Assembly: GCA_013399695.1 (NCBI GenBank)
Contig: VXAU01002071.1
Span: forward strand, 1,496,362-1,560,361
Length of the DNA: 64,000 nucleotides
Source of the DNA: Formicarius rufipectus
Lineage: Eukaryota; Chordata; Aves; Passeriformes; Formicariidae
Direction of reading: 5' to 3'
Shown here: positions 11,795 through 23,480 of the stretch, piece after piece
How the letters are laid out: the number at the start of each line of letters is the position of its first letter
Numbering within the stretch: position 1 is the first letter of the stretch
The notes under the pieces: generated by a model
What the model saw: the letters and a program-made list of their open reading frames with translations, nothing else
Told to the model about the DNA's origin: nothing
Database searches by the model: none
Translations under genes and position numbers: made by a program

Positions 11795-12210
11795 CCAGCC
11801 CCGCGCCCGGGCGCGCTCCCCGCCCGCCGCCGCCCCCGCGCCGCCCCCGAGCCCCGCGATTAACCCTTCCCCAGCCTCGGAGCTGCGAGCGGGGCTCGGC
11901 ACCAGCACCCCCCGTCTCACCTGCGCCCCCCGCCTTCCCTCCGCACAGACTGGGGGAGACGCCGCGACAAAGCCCGAAAGGGACCCCCGGAGTGGGGCAG
12001 GCTCAGCGCCGAGGGCTGCGCGTCCCGGAGCCCGCACAGCTGCCTGTGCTGGAGCTCCCGCACCTGCCCCCTCAGCTGTCCCACCTTGGCGGGGCTGTAG
12101 CCTCTCTCTCCCCGGCAGCGCTGGGAGGGGGTGGAATGCGGGCTGGTGGTTTCTGTTCCCAGCTCGGATCCTCCTGTGCTCACCGTGCTCTGAGTTCTGG
12201 TGGGAAGGGC

Positions 12211-14010
12211 GACACTCGAGCTCTCCATTCCTCAGTTTCCTTCTCTATGAAACGAGCTGCCAACCTGGTTTTCTGCCAAGGCCAGGTCACCTCCAGCAGA
12301 GCCAAAGCACGTGCCACACGACCACTGAAGCCACCGACCTTCACACCTCCCTCCGGGCCTGCCTAAAGCTGTCAGAACCCAGTCACAGTGGCCATGGCCA
12401 GCTGGGATGGGGTGCCCTATGACCAGTCACTGCTGGGAACCAGGGGAGCCCACACTAGGACCAAGTGGTTCACAATGGAGCCTCCACCCGACCTCCTCTG
12501 CTGGCTTAGCACAAGGAAAAATACCTGCAAGCTGGAGGGTACCCCAAGTGAGGAGCATCTTCAGCCACCCTGAGCTCCAGTGGTTACCTGTATCAGCCCA
12601 CAGGGGTTTGGAATTGGGATGGCAAAGCCATCCCCAGTGCCACAGCAGGACAGCATAGCCACACTGCCCCCAAAACCCAGGAGCACCACAGTCCAGCTGC
12701 CCCTGCCCCAGCAAGGGGCACGGGAGTGATTCCGAGCAGTGCAACTGGTGGAGGGAATCAATACCATGACGGATTGCTGTTTGCCACATCTTGTCATCAA
12801 GAATTTTTTAACAATTTATCTATTACACGTTGGAATAGCTGTGAGAGAAAATTAGAATCATCATCCTGGGCCTCTTCTGCAGCCTTAGCAACAAAACAAA
12901 CCCAATCTCCTCTTGCTGTTCCCCTCCAGCCTCTCTCACCCCCAGTGCTGTGGCACAGCCTCAGATGCCTCACTTCATCTTCCCCAGGCTCAGCTCTGGG
13001 AGGGACACACCTGAGGCAGTGCTTGGTGCATGTCACAGCAGGGCCCTGCAAGAGTGGGTGTTTTTTGGGGAAAAAGACACAGTTGCTGTCATTTTTGCTG
13101 TATAGAGGATTGAGGAGCCCCCTGTGCAGGGGGTCCAACGGGGAATGCCTTTGCATCCCACTGTGCAGTTCCAGATCCTGTGTTTCCCTCCCTCCTGGGA
13201 GGGCTGTAAACCAGATCCTGCACTGCCCCATCTGGGAGAAAATGACAGGTTGGCTTGCCCAGGTGCCTCTCCATCCCCACCACATTTGCCATCCTTCAGG
13301 AAGGATTTCCTCTCCAAGAGCACCTGTACATCCCTCAGTGGAGCATGGATAATCTCCCTACACAGCACAGCCAAGAGCCCAGCCCCACTCCCACGAAAAG
13401 GGTCCCCTCAACGTCACTGCAGCCCTGGAGCTGAGGACTTTGACATCTGGAAAGACCTCCAGGTTGCAGCTGTTAAGGAGAGGAAACAGAAGACACAGTG
13501 GATGGCAGCATTGGTTCCCGAGCAAGCTTTTCTCTTCCCTATTCTGTCCCCAACACCGTTACCGTGTTGCACATTCACAGCAAACAACCAAATCCCATTA
13601 CAAAACGCATCCTTGGCTAAATGCACATCCCATTAATGCCATCCCTACTCGTGCAGAAGCCATACAGGTCAGGTCAGAGTGTCTCAACACCCATTTCTCC
13701 CCTCTTTGCAGGCCTGTCTGCATCCTGTCTTCTGTTTATTATTTACTGATGGTCAATTATGCTCCTGCATGGAGAGCTTGTCTCAAGCTAATTACAGGAT
13801 TGCTCGGCTGGGGAACAACCCCAGACTTGCAGTGTAGCTCCTGCCCAGGGCACATGAGCAACAGGCTGTTCCAACATGTGGGAAGCAACATAAAGCAGGT
13901 GGACATTCACCTGGGTTTGCTCAGATGATGGATGTGCTGCTGGGCTAATGAGTTCTCTGTGTGCTTCAAATATTAGCAAGCCCTGTGCTGAAAGAACTGC
14001 TGGAGAAATC
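12211..14010. other. Unique noncoding sequence
   Basis: GC-moderate single-copy DNA with open frames of up to about 210 codons on both strands. None has a domain. No interspersed repeat was recognised, apart from a stretch at 12228-12256 that loosely resembles the 3' half of a MIR element but is too short to call. Confidence 0.5.
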
Positions 14011-14115
14011 AGACAGTATCCTGAGTTGGAAGGGAGCCACAGGGGTCTTCAAAGTCCAGCTCCTGGCCCTGCACTGGACCACCCTAAGAAATACACTGTG
14101 TACCTGGGAGAATCC
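14011..14115 (-). repeat. CR1-like LINE fragment (minus sense), diverged subfamily
   Basis: ATCCTGAGTTGGAAGGGAGCC is followed by a tract matching 'tccagctcctggccctgcac' and then 'gaccaccctaagaa'. This is the layout of the CR1 subfamily whose 3' end reads CCTGAG-TTGGAAGGGACCCAC in the minus sense. The same subfamily recurs at 38.5 kb. The copy is short and decayed. Confidence 0.75.
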
Positions 14116-15254
14116 AGGTGTTATCCTTCTGTGGATCTCTGCATTCACCTTTTCCTGGAAAGGGTGACAGGCCTAAGTGTTAGAATCAAAGTCTGGAGCT
14201 GCAACAGAAAGAAGGACCTGCTTCTAATTCAGTCAAATACATCAGGTGACAGATACACAGAGATGTACAGAGAGCCCCACACAACCTCTGCACACACACA
14301 TTTACACATCCCCACGGTGTCTCCACGCAGAGACACTAAACAGCCAGCAGATTAAACTCCAGAGCAGATCTTGGTCCATGCCTGACATCCTCCTCTCCTG
14401 AGGCACCAAGCACTGGGGTCAGAACAGCCCCCTGGACCTGCCTGCAGTGCCATGGGAGCCACCTGGGTGCCAATGGCCACTTCTTCAGCAGGAGTGTCAC
14501 CAAGGCACACAACCACAGCTTTGGAGAACAAGCCAGGAGCTCGACAACCACTGGCCAAGCAGGGAAGGTCAGTTATAAAGCCACTTTCAAACTGTTGGCA
14601 CAACCCTGTGCCAACAAACTCACCCCTGTTTCCTGATTCTCTCTCTTCCACCGAGCACCCCTTTCCTGCAGGGCAGGATCTGGGCTGGTGGTGACAAAGC
14701 AGCCTTGAAGCAGCTGGTGAAGCAAAGCAGCAGTGAAAGATTGGGCTCTGCTTCGAGCCCGTGTATTCCCAATTTCTCTCTGTCCTCATCTTTGATAAAC
14801 ACCCCCACTTCAGAGCACAGGGGTCATGAATCTGCCTGAGCCACGGGAAGTGAGGAGTCTTTCAACCCTCCCAGCACCCAGAGCTTCATATTTGCGAAAA
14901 GTCCTGGATAACGTGGCTTTAGACATCGCCTCGGGCACTTCTCTTGGTGCCCACAGAGGCAGCAAGACCCAACATCAGCCTTTGCTCTGCATTTCCCATT
15001 CCCAGGGTAATAAAATACATTCAGCTCTTCCCTAACATCTAAAGCAGGCAAACCGCGGTAGGAAAACAGCCTTTCCTCCCCCCGCCCCGCTTTCTTGTGA
15101 CTATTTAGGACATGGAAAGCACGTCCAAGCCTCTGATTTCCAGCTTGGAGCAGCTGCGGGAGCTGCGCGAGGCGAAGAGCACCATCTATAGGCACCGTCT
15201 ATAGGCAGGGAGCTGCCAGCGCTGACAGCTCCACTCGCGGCAGATCCATCCGTG
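14116..15254. other. Unique noncoding sequence with modest CpG enrichment at its end
   Basis: Single-copy DNA with a short CA-rich run near 14290-14300. CpG rises modestly at about 15050-15240, where GCTGCGGGAGCTGCGCGAGG lies, but this is too short for a confident island. A short direct repeat, ATCTATAGGCA then GTCTATAGGCA, lies at 15184-15208. No exon was recognised. Confidence 0.45.
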
Positions 15255-15475
15255 CAAAATTCAGCAGAGCTAATAATTATTCAGCCCTAATCACTACAAT
15301 AGAAGAATCATAGGCAGTTATTTAGAAATGATTGTTTCCCCTCCGTTATTACTTATGACAGTGAAAGGAAATATCAGATAGTCAAACCCACATGTATATG
15401 GGAAGCTGAGTGAAAGATCAATGGGAATTTAACCAGCACTTTACACTATTCTTCCTCTTTAGAAGAACCTTGTCA
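15255..15475. other. AT-rich unique block, candidate conserved noncoding element
   Basis: High-complexity AT-rich DNA next to a CpG-enriched patch. It has clustered homeodomain-like cores (CTAATAATTATTCAG, CCCTAATCAC) and no repeat match. Regulatory function is inferred from texture only. Confidence 0.3.
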
Positions 15476-18400
15476 AGTAATTTTTTTTTTCTCTCTCTAC
15501 TGTTAATAATACCTTCTTGGGAAATAAAAAGGATTTTTCTTTTCCTGGCACACCTTATCCTCTCCCTTCCTCAGATTTTCTCCTGACTCTGAGCTTCAGT
15601 TCCTGCCTGTGTATCCCCTGGTTTGAACAGAGCTGAAATTAACTCAGAAAGGCTTTTTCTTTCTAAAACAAACTCCGGTTTCATTAAGTGCAAGGGCAGG
15701 AGAACAGAAAGTCTCCAAATCCTGAGTTACAGAGTGTCTTGTTACTGTCAGAAACACAATTGCCGACAATGTCTCTGCTGAGGTGGTGTCAGAAATTCGA
15801 GGTGCAGACAATGTGCCATTTTTAATCATCTTCCCACAGCTAAGAGCTGAAATAAAAGGGATCATACAGGGAAGAGCACAAAAATAACGCTGCAAAGACA
15901 CCAGCAATATTTAGTGATTTTTTAAAAAAACAAAGCATAACATGAAAACCTTGGTCATATCGGTCCATACCCAGAAGAACTGGATCACCTTCTCCTGGCC
16001 CTTCCTTTGCTGCCCAGTGTGACCACCCAAGGCCTACACACCACACCACTCCCACCTCTATTTTTTAAACAAATATTCTGCTGCATCCTTGTGTTTCACA
16101 CTCCTGAGGCTGCACATGCTCCTGGCAGGAACATGTTTTCCATCTCGGTCATAAATTCAGCAAATTGGCCAAGGAAAGGTCTTCTGAAGAGTTTGTCAAC
16201 TCTTTGTGGCACTCCAATGTCACTCTGAAACACGACAGTGATCAAAAGTACCACCAAAGTGACCTGTGAGCCCAGAGCTGGACAGAGGCCCCACGACAGA
16301 TGCTGGGGCTGGCAGGTGCCCAGGAACAGGGAGCAGAGCCCTTCCCTGCAGATGGACCATGGGACTGGGCACCCATCCATCACTTTGGAAGTGTTACCCA
16401 TCCCAGCTGCTGAGCCACCATCCAGCTGTGCTTCCCTGGCCCCCAGAGTGCTCCCTGCAGCTGCCAAAGCCGTGCCTGAGGCCAGGCATGCTCTGCTGGA
16501 GCCTCAGGAGCTGCACAAGGGCAGGCTGCACCTCCAGCCCTGGGCTGGGACTGAGTGGGGGGAGCAATTACAGCCCAGCGAGCCAATTACTGACCCTCTA
16601 ACGAAGGAGTCTGCACACAGCCTTTGGCAGTAACCAACAGCCCAGCACTACCCTGGCCTGGCACATTCACAATTTGCAGCTTAATGATTTCCTAAGGGCC
16701 AAATCCTGCTCTGACACAAGCACAGACACCTCCCCATCATTCTCCAGGGAGAAGGGGACATCTCCCTGCTCATGGGTTCCTCCTGAGCTGCCACCAGCAC
16801 CAACTGTGCCTGCTCCATCTCCAACTGGCTCGTGGCCAGTGGCTGAAGCAGATGCAGCAAGAGGGAAGGTGGGTTTTCCTATCACTGGTTTGTCTACATT
16901 ATTAATTATTTACTAATGACACGGTTACAACCAAATCCCCAGTGCTTGGGGCAGCCTTCAAAGACTTCCCATCCCTGTTTCTTGAGAGAAGAAAGTCTTT
17001 GCTGCTCTGAACTCCAGCCATGCAGAGGCCAAGGCACATCACCAGCACTGTTCCAGGATGCTGGTGATCAGCACGGTCCCATTTCCCACCATCTCCATCC
17101 CAGGCTGTTGGTGGCGAACCCTTGGGGCTGCTTTCAATGTCCCAGAACCCATGGTTGGGAGATTAGCATAAGTCCTCAGAAATGTCAGCAGGGCCCACTG
17201 TGACCCAGATGTCCCATTTCAAGGAATGGGTCCCCAAAGGAGGGGTTTTAACAGAGCTCTAACTGTGCTTTCCCAAGATCTCTGCATCTCAGTTTCCTCC
17301 AGACCTGCTGGAGTTGACCTGCAGGGTTCCCCCTCCCCAGGTTCACCAAAGGGGTGTCTTGAGGGAGAAGTATCTACACAACTTAGTTAAAGTGGCCACT
17401 GTGATTAACAGAGCTGGTTTAGCAATAAATCTCCTCTGCACACTCACTGCAGTGTGCTCATTGGAAATCTTTATCTCCTTGATCATAAAGAACCAGTATT
17501 TCAGGCTCCCTGTCCTAATGAACATAAAATACAAAGCATATTGTCAAACATGCTGTGGCTCTGCCTTTTATTCCACAGTAACCTTTTTAACTCCTCTGTA
17601 GGCAGTGTGTGTTACTGGCAACACCAAACTGAATTCAGTGCAAACCTAAATGATTTTTAAGCCCTAATTTCATCTCTTTTCTTACCTCTTGTCCCCAGAA
17701 ATTGAGGCTTTTTTCCCCCCTGCATAATAGGTGGGAGGGGGGTGGAGCTGGAAATGCTCTGATTTGGGGGTCTGGGAGTGTTACTCTGCTGCTGTGAGTT
17801 CTGCAAAGCATTTTGTAAGTGATGGAGGACTGTGGAGTCTGAAGCCTCTTTTCAGGATTTCTTAGGAGTTTTTTCAGGAAAGGGAGGGGACAGAGTTGTT
17901 CACAGTCAAATGCAAAGTCAGAAGTTTATAAAACTTCCTCTCTTTAGGGAATTCAAAAATCCAAAACCAGAAAAAGGCAGAGCAGGCTCATTTTAAACAT
18001 TCTTATCAATCTTGATAAAATCACAAAGAATACAGAATGATAAAGGATAAAACCATCAAAAAAAAAACCAAAAAAAAACTTCAAGAGCACCAACCTTTTC
18101 ATTTACCTCCTGGTTTCCATGTTACCTGCTTCTCCAGCATCTCCTTCCAGCTCTCTCAGTGCATGAGATGTGAGGAAAACACAGTCCCATCCCTGCAGGG
18201 AGATGTTCTGCTGGAGACCAGACTGACCTGGCAGCCCCTTCTGCTCTGCCCAGAGCCACCTGCCATGAGGTAGAGAAATATATATCATATGGAGTGGTTT
18301 ATTTGATGTGTGGAAGTGATGACTGCAGAAAGGTCTTTGGTTTAATTGATGTGTTGGCTCATGTATGATAAATGTATCCAGGGAGTTTTCACATCACAGA

Positions 18401-20639
18401 TGTATAGAGAGGGACCTCCTCGAGTTCCTTTCTTTGCCTCAATACCCAGCAAGGGGCCCAGGAATATTGGGGGATTAATGTCACAACAGAGGGAAAAAGT
18501 CTGCCATTCAATCTATTTAAACATTTTATTTCACCAGTGCACCAATTAGACAATCCCTGTCTAAAGAGACCACGGATTAAAGCAATAGTGAGGCTGAAAA
18601 AATCATAATCTCTTTGGAGATCTGTCTGTGGATGGATCTTTTCTTCCGAATGATCAAGGAAAACATATGAAATTGGGGGGAAAAAAAAAAAAGTCCTCTT
18701 AGAAGTAAACTTTAGGGCTATGTGAATAATTTCTGTGCTCCCTTTCATGAGCTGCCTTTCCTTTCACTGGCACCTTCTCCCTTGCAGCCCATTTGCATTC
18801 CCTTAATTAACGGAGCTGGCAGTGCTGCAGACGCTGCCCTCTGTGGGCTCCGGGTGAGGCATTTCAGATGCTCAGTCCAAGTCTCAGGCCTGGGAGAGGT
18901 GGATGAAACCACACTCTGCTCCAGTGTGAGCAATCCCAGCTCATGCTGGGATCAAACCTGTGGCCACAAGCCAAGGAACTCCCCTGCAGTTTGCAACAGG
19001 ACCAGGGAAAAAACTCCACATTTCCTTCAAGGACACCCCCAAGAGCCCTCATAGGTGGTCCCCACTGAACTGGTGTGACTTGGCAAGCTGGTCTGCTGTT
19101 AAAAAGTTTTCTTCTCCCTAAAGAAGGACCAAAAGCACTGTTTTTTCCCCCCAAAAGGCCACTCAAGGTGGTGGTGATGGCACCTACCAGTCCCAGCCTG
19201 GTGGGCAGTGCATCCTTGCTGACTGGGATTTGGGATGAAGTTGTGGGGAACAAAAAAGGCTAAAACACATCCTGGGGAATAAAAAGAGCTTAAACTGCCT
19301 GTCCAAACCAACCCCTGTGTCACTCTTAGGCCATGAGTGACACCAGAGACATCACCATGTGGTTCACAAGCTGTGCACCTGCTGGTCACCTCTTTAAGCA
19401 AAGCAACTCAGGATTTCAAACTGACAGGAAAAGACTAGATCAAAAATAAAAAAATAAAAAAAAAAAGGAGACCAAGGGTATTATTTTTCCCCAAGACCCA
19501 ATTCCAGCTCCTCTCTCTGTATTTGGAAGAGTGGAAGGTTTAAATGAGAAAGTTTTCCTTGGCAAACACACACTGGCAGTGGAATCAGCCCAGTTAAACA
19601 TACCCAGCCCAGACAAAAGGAAAGGGCTGTTTCCAATTAGGAACACTTGTGTTTTTCTGTTCTGTGATTTCTGATGTTGCTTGGGCCAGAGGTTTAGCTC
19701 AGGGACAGGGGGGGGAAAGGGCAGGGGGAAAGCAAAGATGCAGCTTTGCCAAACTTGATCGCATCTCTGAATTCCCCAGCACTGCTGGCACCGTGGCATC
19801 CTCAGGCTCCAGTTCCTGGGGCATCTCAGGGCTCCAACCACTTCGAGTTACCCGTGGCCACTCTAAAAACAAGCCTTAGAGCCCATTTCTCTGTCAGATG
19901 GGGTAATCCCCTCGTGAGCAGAGCCCTTGCCTGGTGCTTGGATGGTCCAGGAGCCCTCACATCCCTTGAAGGTGGCACCAGAGGGTTTCCCATGAGGGTA
20001 TGACCCTTCCCTCTTTCATCTCTCGGGATGCTGAGGAGAACAAACTCCTTAGCAGAACTCCTCAGTCTGGAAGTCATTTAAGCTAAATTTAAATAAGAAG
20101 AGACTCGAGCAGGCTATCCATAAATTTGAATATCTTATGTTAAGATTATTTTATCATTTATTTCTTCTGTGGCTCTGGACAGCAAATGTGAGAGATACTG
20201 GTGCCCATTCAGCAGTTACAGCACTGGCCACGAACAAGTGAAAATTTCCTTTCTGTGAAAGAGGCTTTACCAGAATTACCCCAAGGTGCTGCAGTGAATG
20301 TCCATGAAGGATCCCAGCTGGGTTATATCCTGCATTGATAAGCTCTGGGCTGTATTTCATTACAAGGTACTTCTCAGTGAAAAGCAGGAGAGCCTTGCAG
20401 CCCCATCCCTCGCAGACAAAGAGGCACAAGTCATTAACAAATCTAAACAAAAATAATAAAACAGAGCCAGCAAATCTGAATGTGCTTAACACTGAAGAAC
20501 AAAAGAAAAGGGAACCATTTGTTACCCAATAAAGGAACTGGAAAAGAAAGTCTCTGACAGTAAGGGAGGACGATTTGCTCTCATGGGCCAGTGAACATCC
20601 AAATATATACAAGCTGTTCGCAGCAGACTGATTGCAGCT
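15476..20639. other. Unique noncoding sequence with A/T homopolymers
   Basis: Five kilobases without a recognisable gene or CR1. Simple tracts include T runs at 15481-15490, A-rich tracts at 18059-18079 and 18682-18692, and an A-rich tract at 19443-19467. Open frames are short and occur on both strands. The stretch at 17280-17620 is AT-rich and non-repetitive. Confidence 0.5.
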
Positions 20640-21430
20640 AGGCCATAATGCTATTGTACATGCTCTAAAAAAAAAAATGGTGGGGGGGAACCACTACCAC
20701 AGAGAGGTACTTCAGAAATAAATCATGGTCTATTCATTAAACCAGATTATTTTAGTGAAATCTATTTCCCCCCTCTCTTTCTTGCTTTGTTTTCTCTTAT
20801 GTTAATTCTGCGTCTGTTTAAAGTTGAATTCCTTGATCTGCAGCATCTTTAATTTTTTCCCCCCTCTTCTCCTCTTACCAGTGAAATGAATTCAAATGAT
20901 TTGCATTTATTGCAGTGAACATCCAGCCTCATCTGTAGCCTTTAGTCTGACTGAATTGCTTTTCTGCTTCACAAGGCACACAGTGGAGGCTGGAGCGTGC
21001 CCCTCACCACTCCAACGCCGCCAGAAATAATCTACTTGGCACTTCCAGCTTGCTGCAATATTTATCATATTGATCATCTATAAAATAAATAAGCAAAATT
21101 ATATTATTGGAAGCAATGATCTGATGAACCTCTGGACCAAATCAATCACTTGGCAGAGGCCATAGAAAAAGCAGCAGCAGCTTGCTCTCAACTGTTTCCA
21201 AAGTCAATTTTCCTTACAAATGGGTTTCTCATCAGCCTAAGCACCTTACAGAGGGAATGTGTCCTTCCACTAGATCTCCTTTGAAACCAAGTGTATTATA
21301 TAGGGATGCAATAGCATATCTAACTCCTTTATGACCATACACTTCCCTTTCTTTAATTAACTTTAAAAATACTTGATTCGTTTCATGGATTTAGCTTAGA
21401 GAAAACCAAAATACTCAGAGGGGATCACAA
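20640..21430. other. AT-rich unique block, candidate conserved noncoding element cluster
   Basis: After a short A run (20667-20677) and G run, the sequence is AT-rich but complex. It includes GATTTGCATTTATTG (octamer-like), TTGATCATCTATAAAATAAA and CAATCACTTGGCAGAGGC. No repeat family is recognised. The block lies within the CR1-poor interval. This texture is typical of conserved developmental enhancers, but conservation is untested. Confidence 0.3.
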
Positions 21431-22984
21431 CACATGGAAACAGAGCTGGCCTCAGACTAGGCCTATTTGTTTAAATGAGTTTGTAAAAATTATGGATATA
21501 AATATGGAGAATTTCTTCAGCTTGTATTACATTATCATCTCCTGTGCTGCAGAAACAATATTCCTTCTGCAATCCTATATGGCAAAGGGATAACTGCTGG
21601 AGCTGGGGGGAGGAAATTGGAGACCCGACTTCAGACAATATGAAAACTGACCCCAGCAAATACATCATTAAACACTGAGCTTATTCCAAGCAATTCTCCT
21701 CAGCTCTGAAGCCCCAGGTGCTCCATTTCTCCACCAGTTTCTAGATCCACAGTCTCTTCCTTGGAGAAACTGGCTCTGGATCAGAGATGATGACAAAGGC
21801 TAAGAGGGGTTTAAACGGATGGGAGGGAAACCCTGGCTCCCCAAAGAGAAAGCACTCTTAAACTGAAGCACAGGCATTCTGTGAACTCCAGGAGATGCTC
21901 CACTGCCCTGCTAAAGAGAGATGGACCTGAACATGTGGCTGAGTGCTCTGTAATTTGGGCCAGCACAGCAGTCTGGGCACTCAGGGGTGGGTGACAATTG
22001 TTCCAGAGCATTGTCACCAGCTGGGACCCACCAGGGTCCCCCACATGGGTTGGGGCTGCTCCTCTCCCAGTTCTAGCAGCTTTAGCAGCAGCAGCAGATG
22101 CTGTTGCAGTCAGATGGAAACAACACAAGGAACTTCCCACATGGTGTCTGGTCAAAGAGCAAGAAGAGGAGCTGCTGGAGGCTGGCTGGGGATCTGGGGG
22201 AATCTCGCTGCGGGAAGCAGACGAAAGAATTCCAGGTCAGGCTTTCCCTGCTGCAGTGACATGGACACCACGGCCCCAAAGCACTTGGGGGGGGCAGTGC
22301 CAGGTCCTGGTTGTTCCTCTCCAGCTGGGAGCTGTTCCACCTACGTTATTGACAGGCAAGTGAAAGACTGAGGTGGAGAAACGACAGCAGGAGGGGGTTC
22401 AGGCAAGAGATGAGTCTGAAAGTCTTGGCAATAATCTCATTGCACATTCTGTCCTTGTAATGTGATGCCATGGGGTTCACGTTTCCTATAATTTCCCAGT
22501 TGACACGTTCAACTGCAGCATTCTCAACACCCCTCAAGTGGAAACACCTTGGGCTTAATCCTCCTTTCCTGGGTGTCCCTTTAAACCGGGAGTACCAGCC
22601 AGTGAGCCACGCCAGACCCTCACGGTGTCACCACGACCCCAACCCCCCTCCCCTGGTGTCAAACTCCCACTAATGATCTCAGTTGTCAGCTCACACAGCC
22701 CACAGCGAGGGAAGAGAATTCCATGAAAATCAGCATGATTGGGGAAAAGACTCAAACTTATTGATTGCAGTATCAGATGTACACAATAGCTGTAATTAAA
22801 CACCATGTAGGCTCTGTGCTGTTGTCTGCCCTTGGGTTCATTCCTCAGATAAAGTGCAGACAGACAGACTGTTCCCCTGGTTGTGACTGTAGACTTGTGG
22901 AGGATGAATAAATTAATCAAGCTTACCTCTCCTTGCAAGAAAGCCAATTGAGCTGGCTTTTCAAAGGATAACTGCTATAAACCC
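21431..22984. other. Unique noncoding sequence
   Basis: GC-moderate single-copy DNA with a short (AGC)n stretch around 22083-22097. The open frames of up to about 140 codons carry no recognised domain. No interspersed repeat is visible. Confidence 0.5.
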
Positions 22985-23480
22985 TGCAGAGAAAGGGGGG
23001 GGAATACAGCTGGGACGTACACATTGGCTTTTTAACAGCTGTTTGTAAATATGTCTAATAATTCATCCTGTCAACATGCTCACTTTCCCATTACAAGGAA
23101 ATATTCATAAATGGTATTCCCAGTGCTGATGGATCCATTTCCTTAATGAAATCCACATAGTTTACTTTACCAAGTTTAATTGCTCGAAGAATGGGTGTCA
23201 GGTTTCTGTAGTCGACCTACAGCCCTGAAATCCTTCCAGCTCACATGTACAACAAGTAAAGAAGTTAATGGAGCTTTTGCAGCAGTGGCTTAGTAGCTAA
23301 GCCACCTTTAAGCAATAATCCCAGCATATATAGATGGAGATGCTGGAATCTCCTGCCTTCTAGGAGAATAGATGTTAAGTAATGTGAAATTCAGTCCTGC
23401 TAATTGACTGAGCAGGGGATTTCTATAGGGAATGCCTACAGCATTGAAATCAAGTCATTGATTATATCTCTGAGATATGA
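22985..23480. other. AT-rich unique block with perfect hairpin, candidate conserved element
   Basis: High-complexity AT-rich DNA, including ATTCATAAATGG, CCTTAATGAAATCC and TGTAGTCGACCTAC. At 23285-23305 a perfect hairpin has arms GTGGCTTAG and CTAAGCCAC with a 3-base loop. No repeat family is recognised. It is a candidate regulatory or structured noncoding element; the function is unknown. Confidence 0.3.

Larger units (their letters stand above)
11205..12210. promoter_or_regulatory. Strong CpG island D with assembly gap
   Basis: This is the strongest CpG enrichment in the window, extreme at 11420-11560 and 11795-12000. It includes CCG and GCC-rich runs on both sides of an unsequenced gap. 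Donor-like minus-strand sequences are present: CAG|GTGAGA, with the exon side at 11921-11923, and CTG|GTGAGT, with the exon side at 11725-11727. These are compatible with a minus-strand promoter and untranslated first exon around 11.92-12.1 kb, with an intron toward lower coordinates. No coding sequence can be assigned. The 398-codon plus frame across the gap is a GC-rich artefact. Confidence 0.65.

Noticed and set aside
12228..12256. MIR-like string CTCAGTTTCCTTCTC
   Set aside because: Too short and isolated for a confident assignment. Similar weak strings near 50290 and 55505 were also left uncalled.
11226..12422. 398-codon open frame on the plus strand
   Set aside because: It crosses the N gap and the 43-bp minisatellite, is Pro/Ala/Arg-rich as expected for GC-rich DNA, and has no domain. 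The absence of stops reflects composition and undetermined bases.
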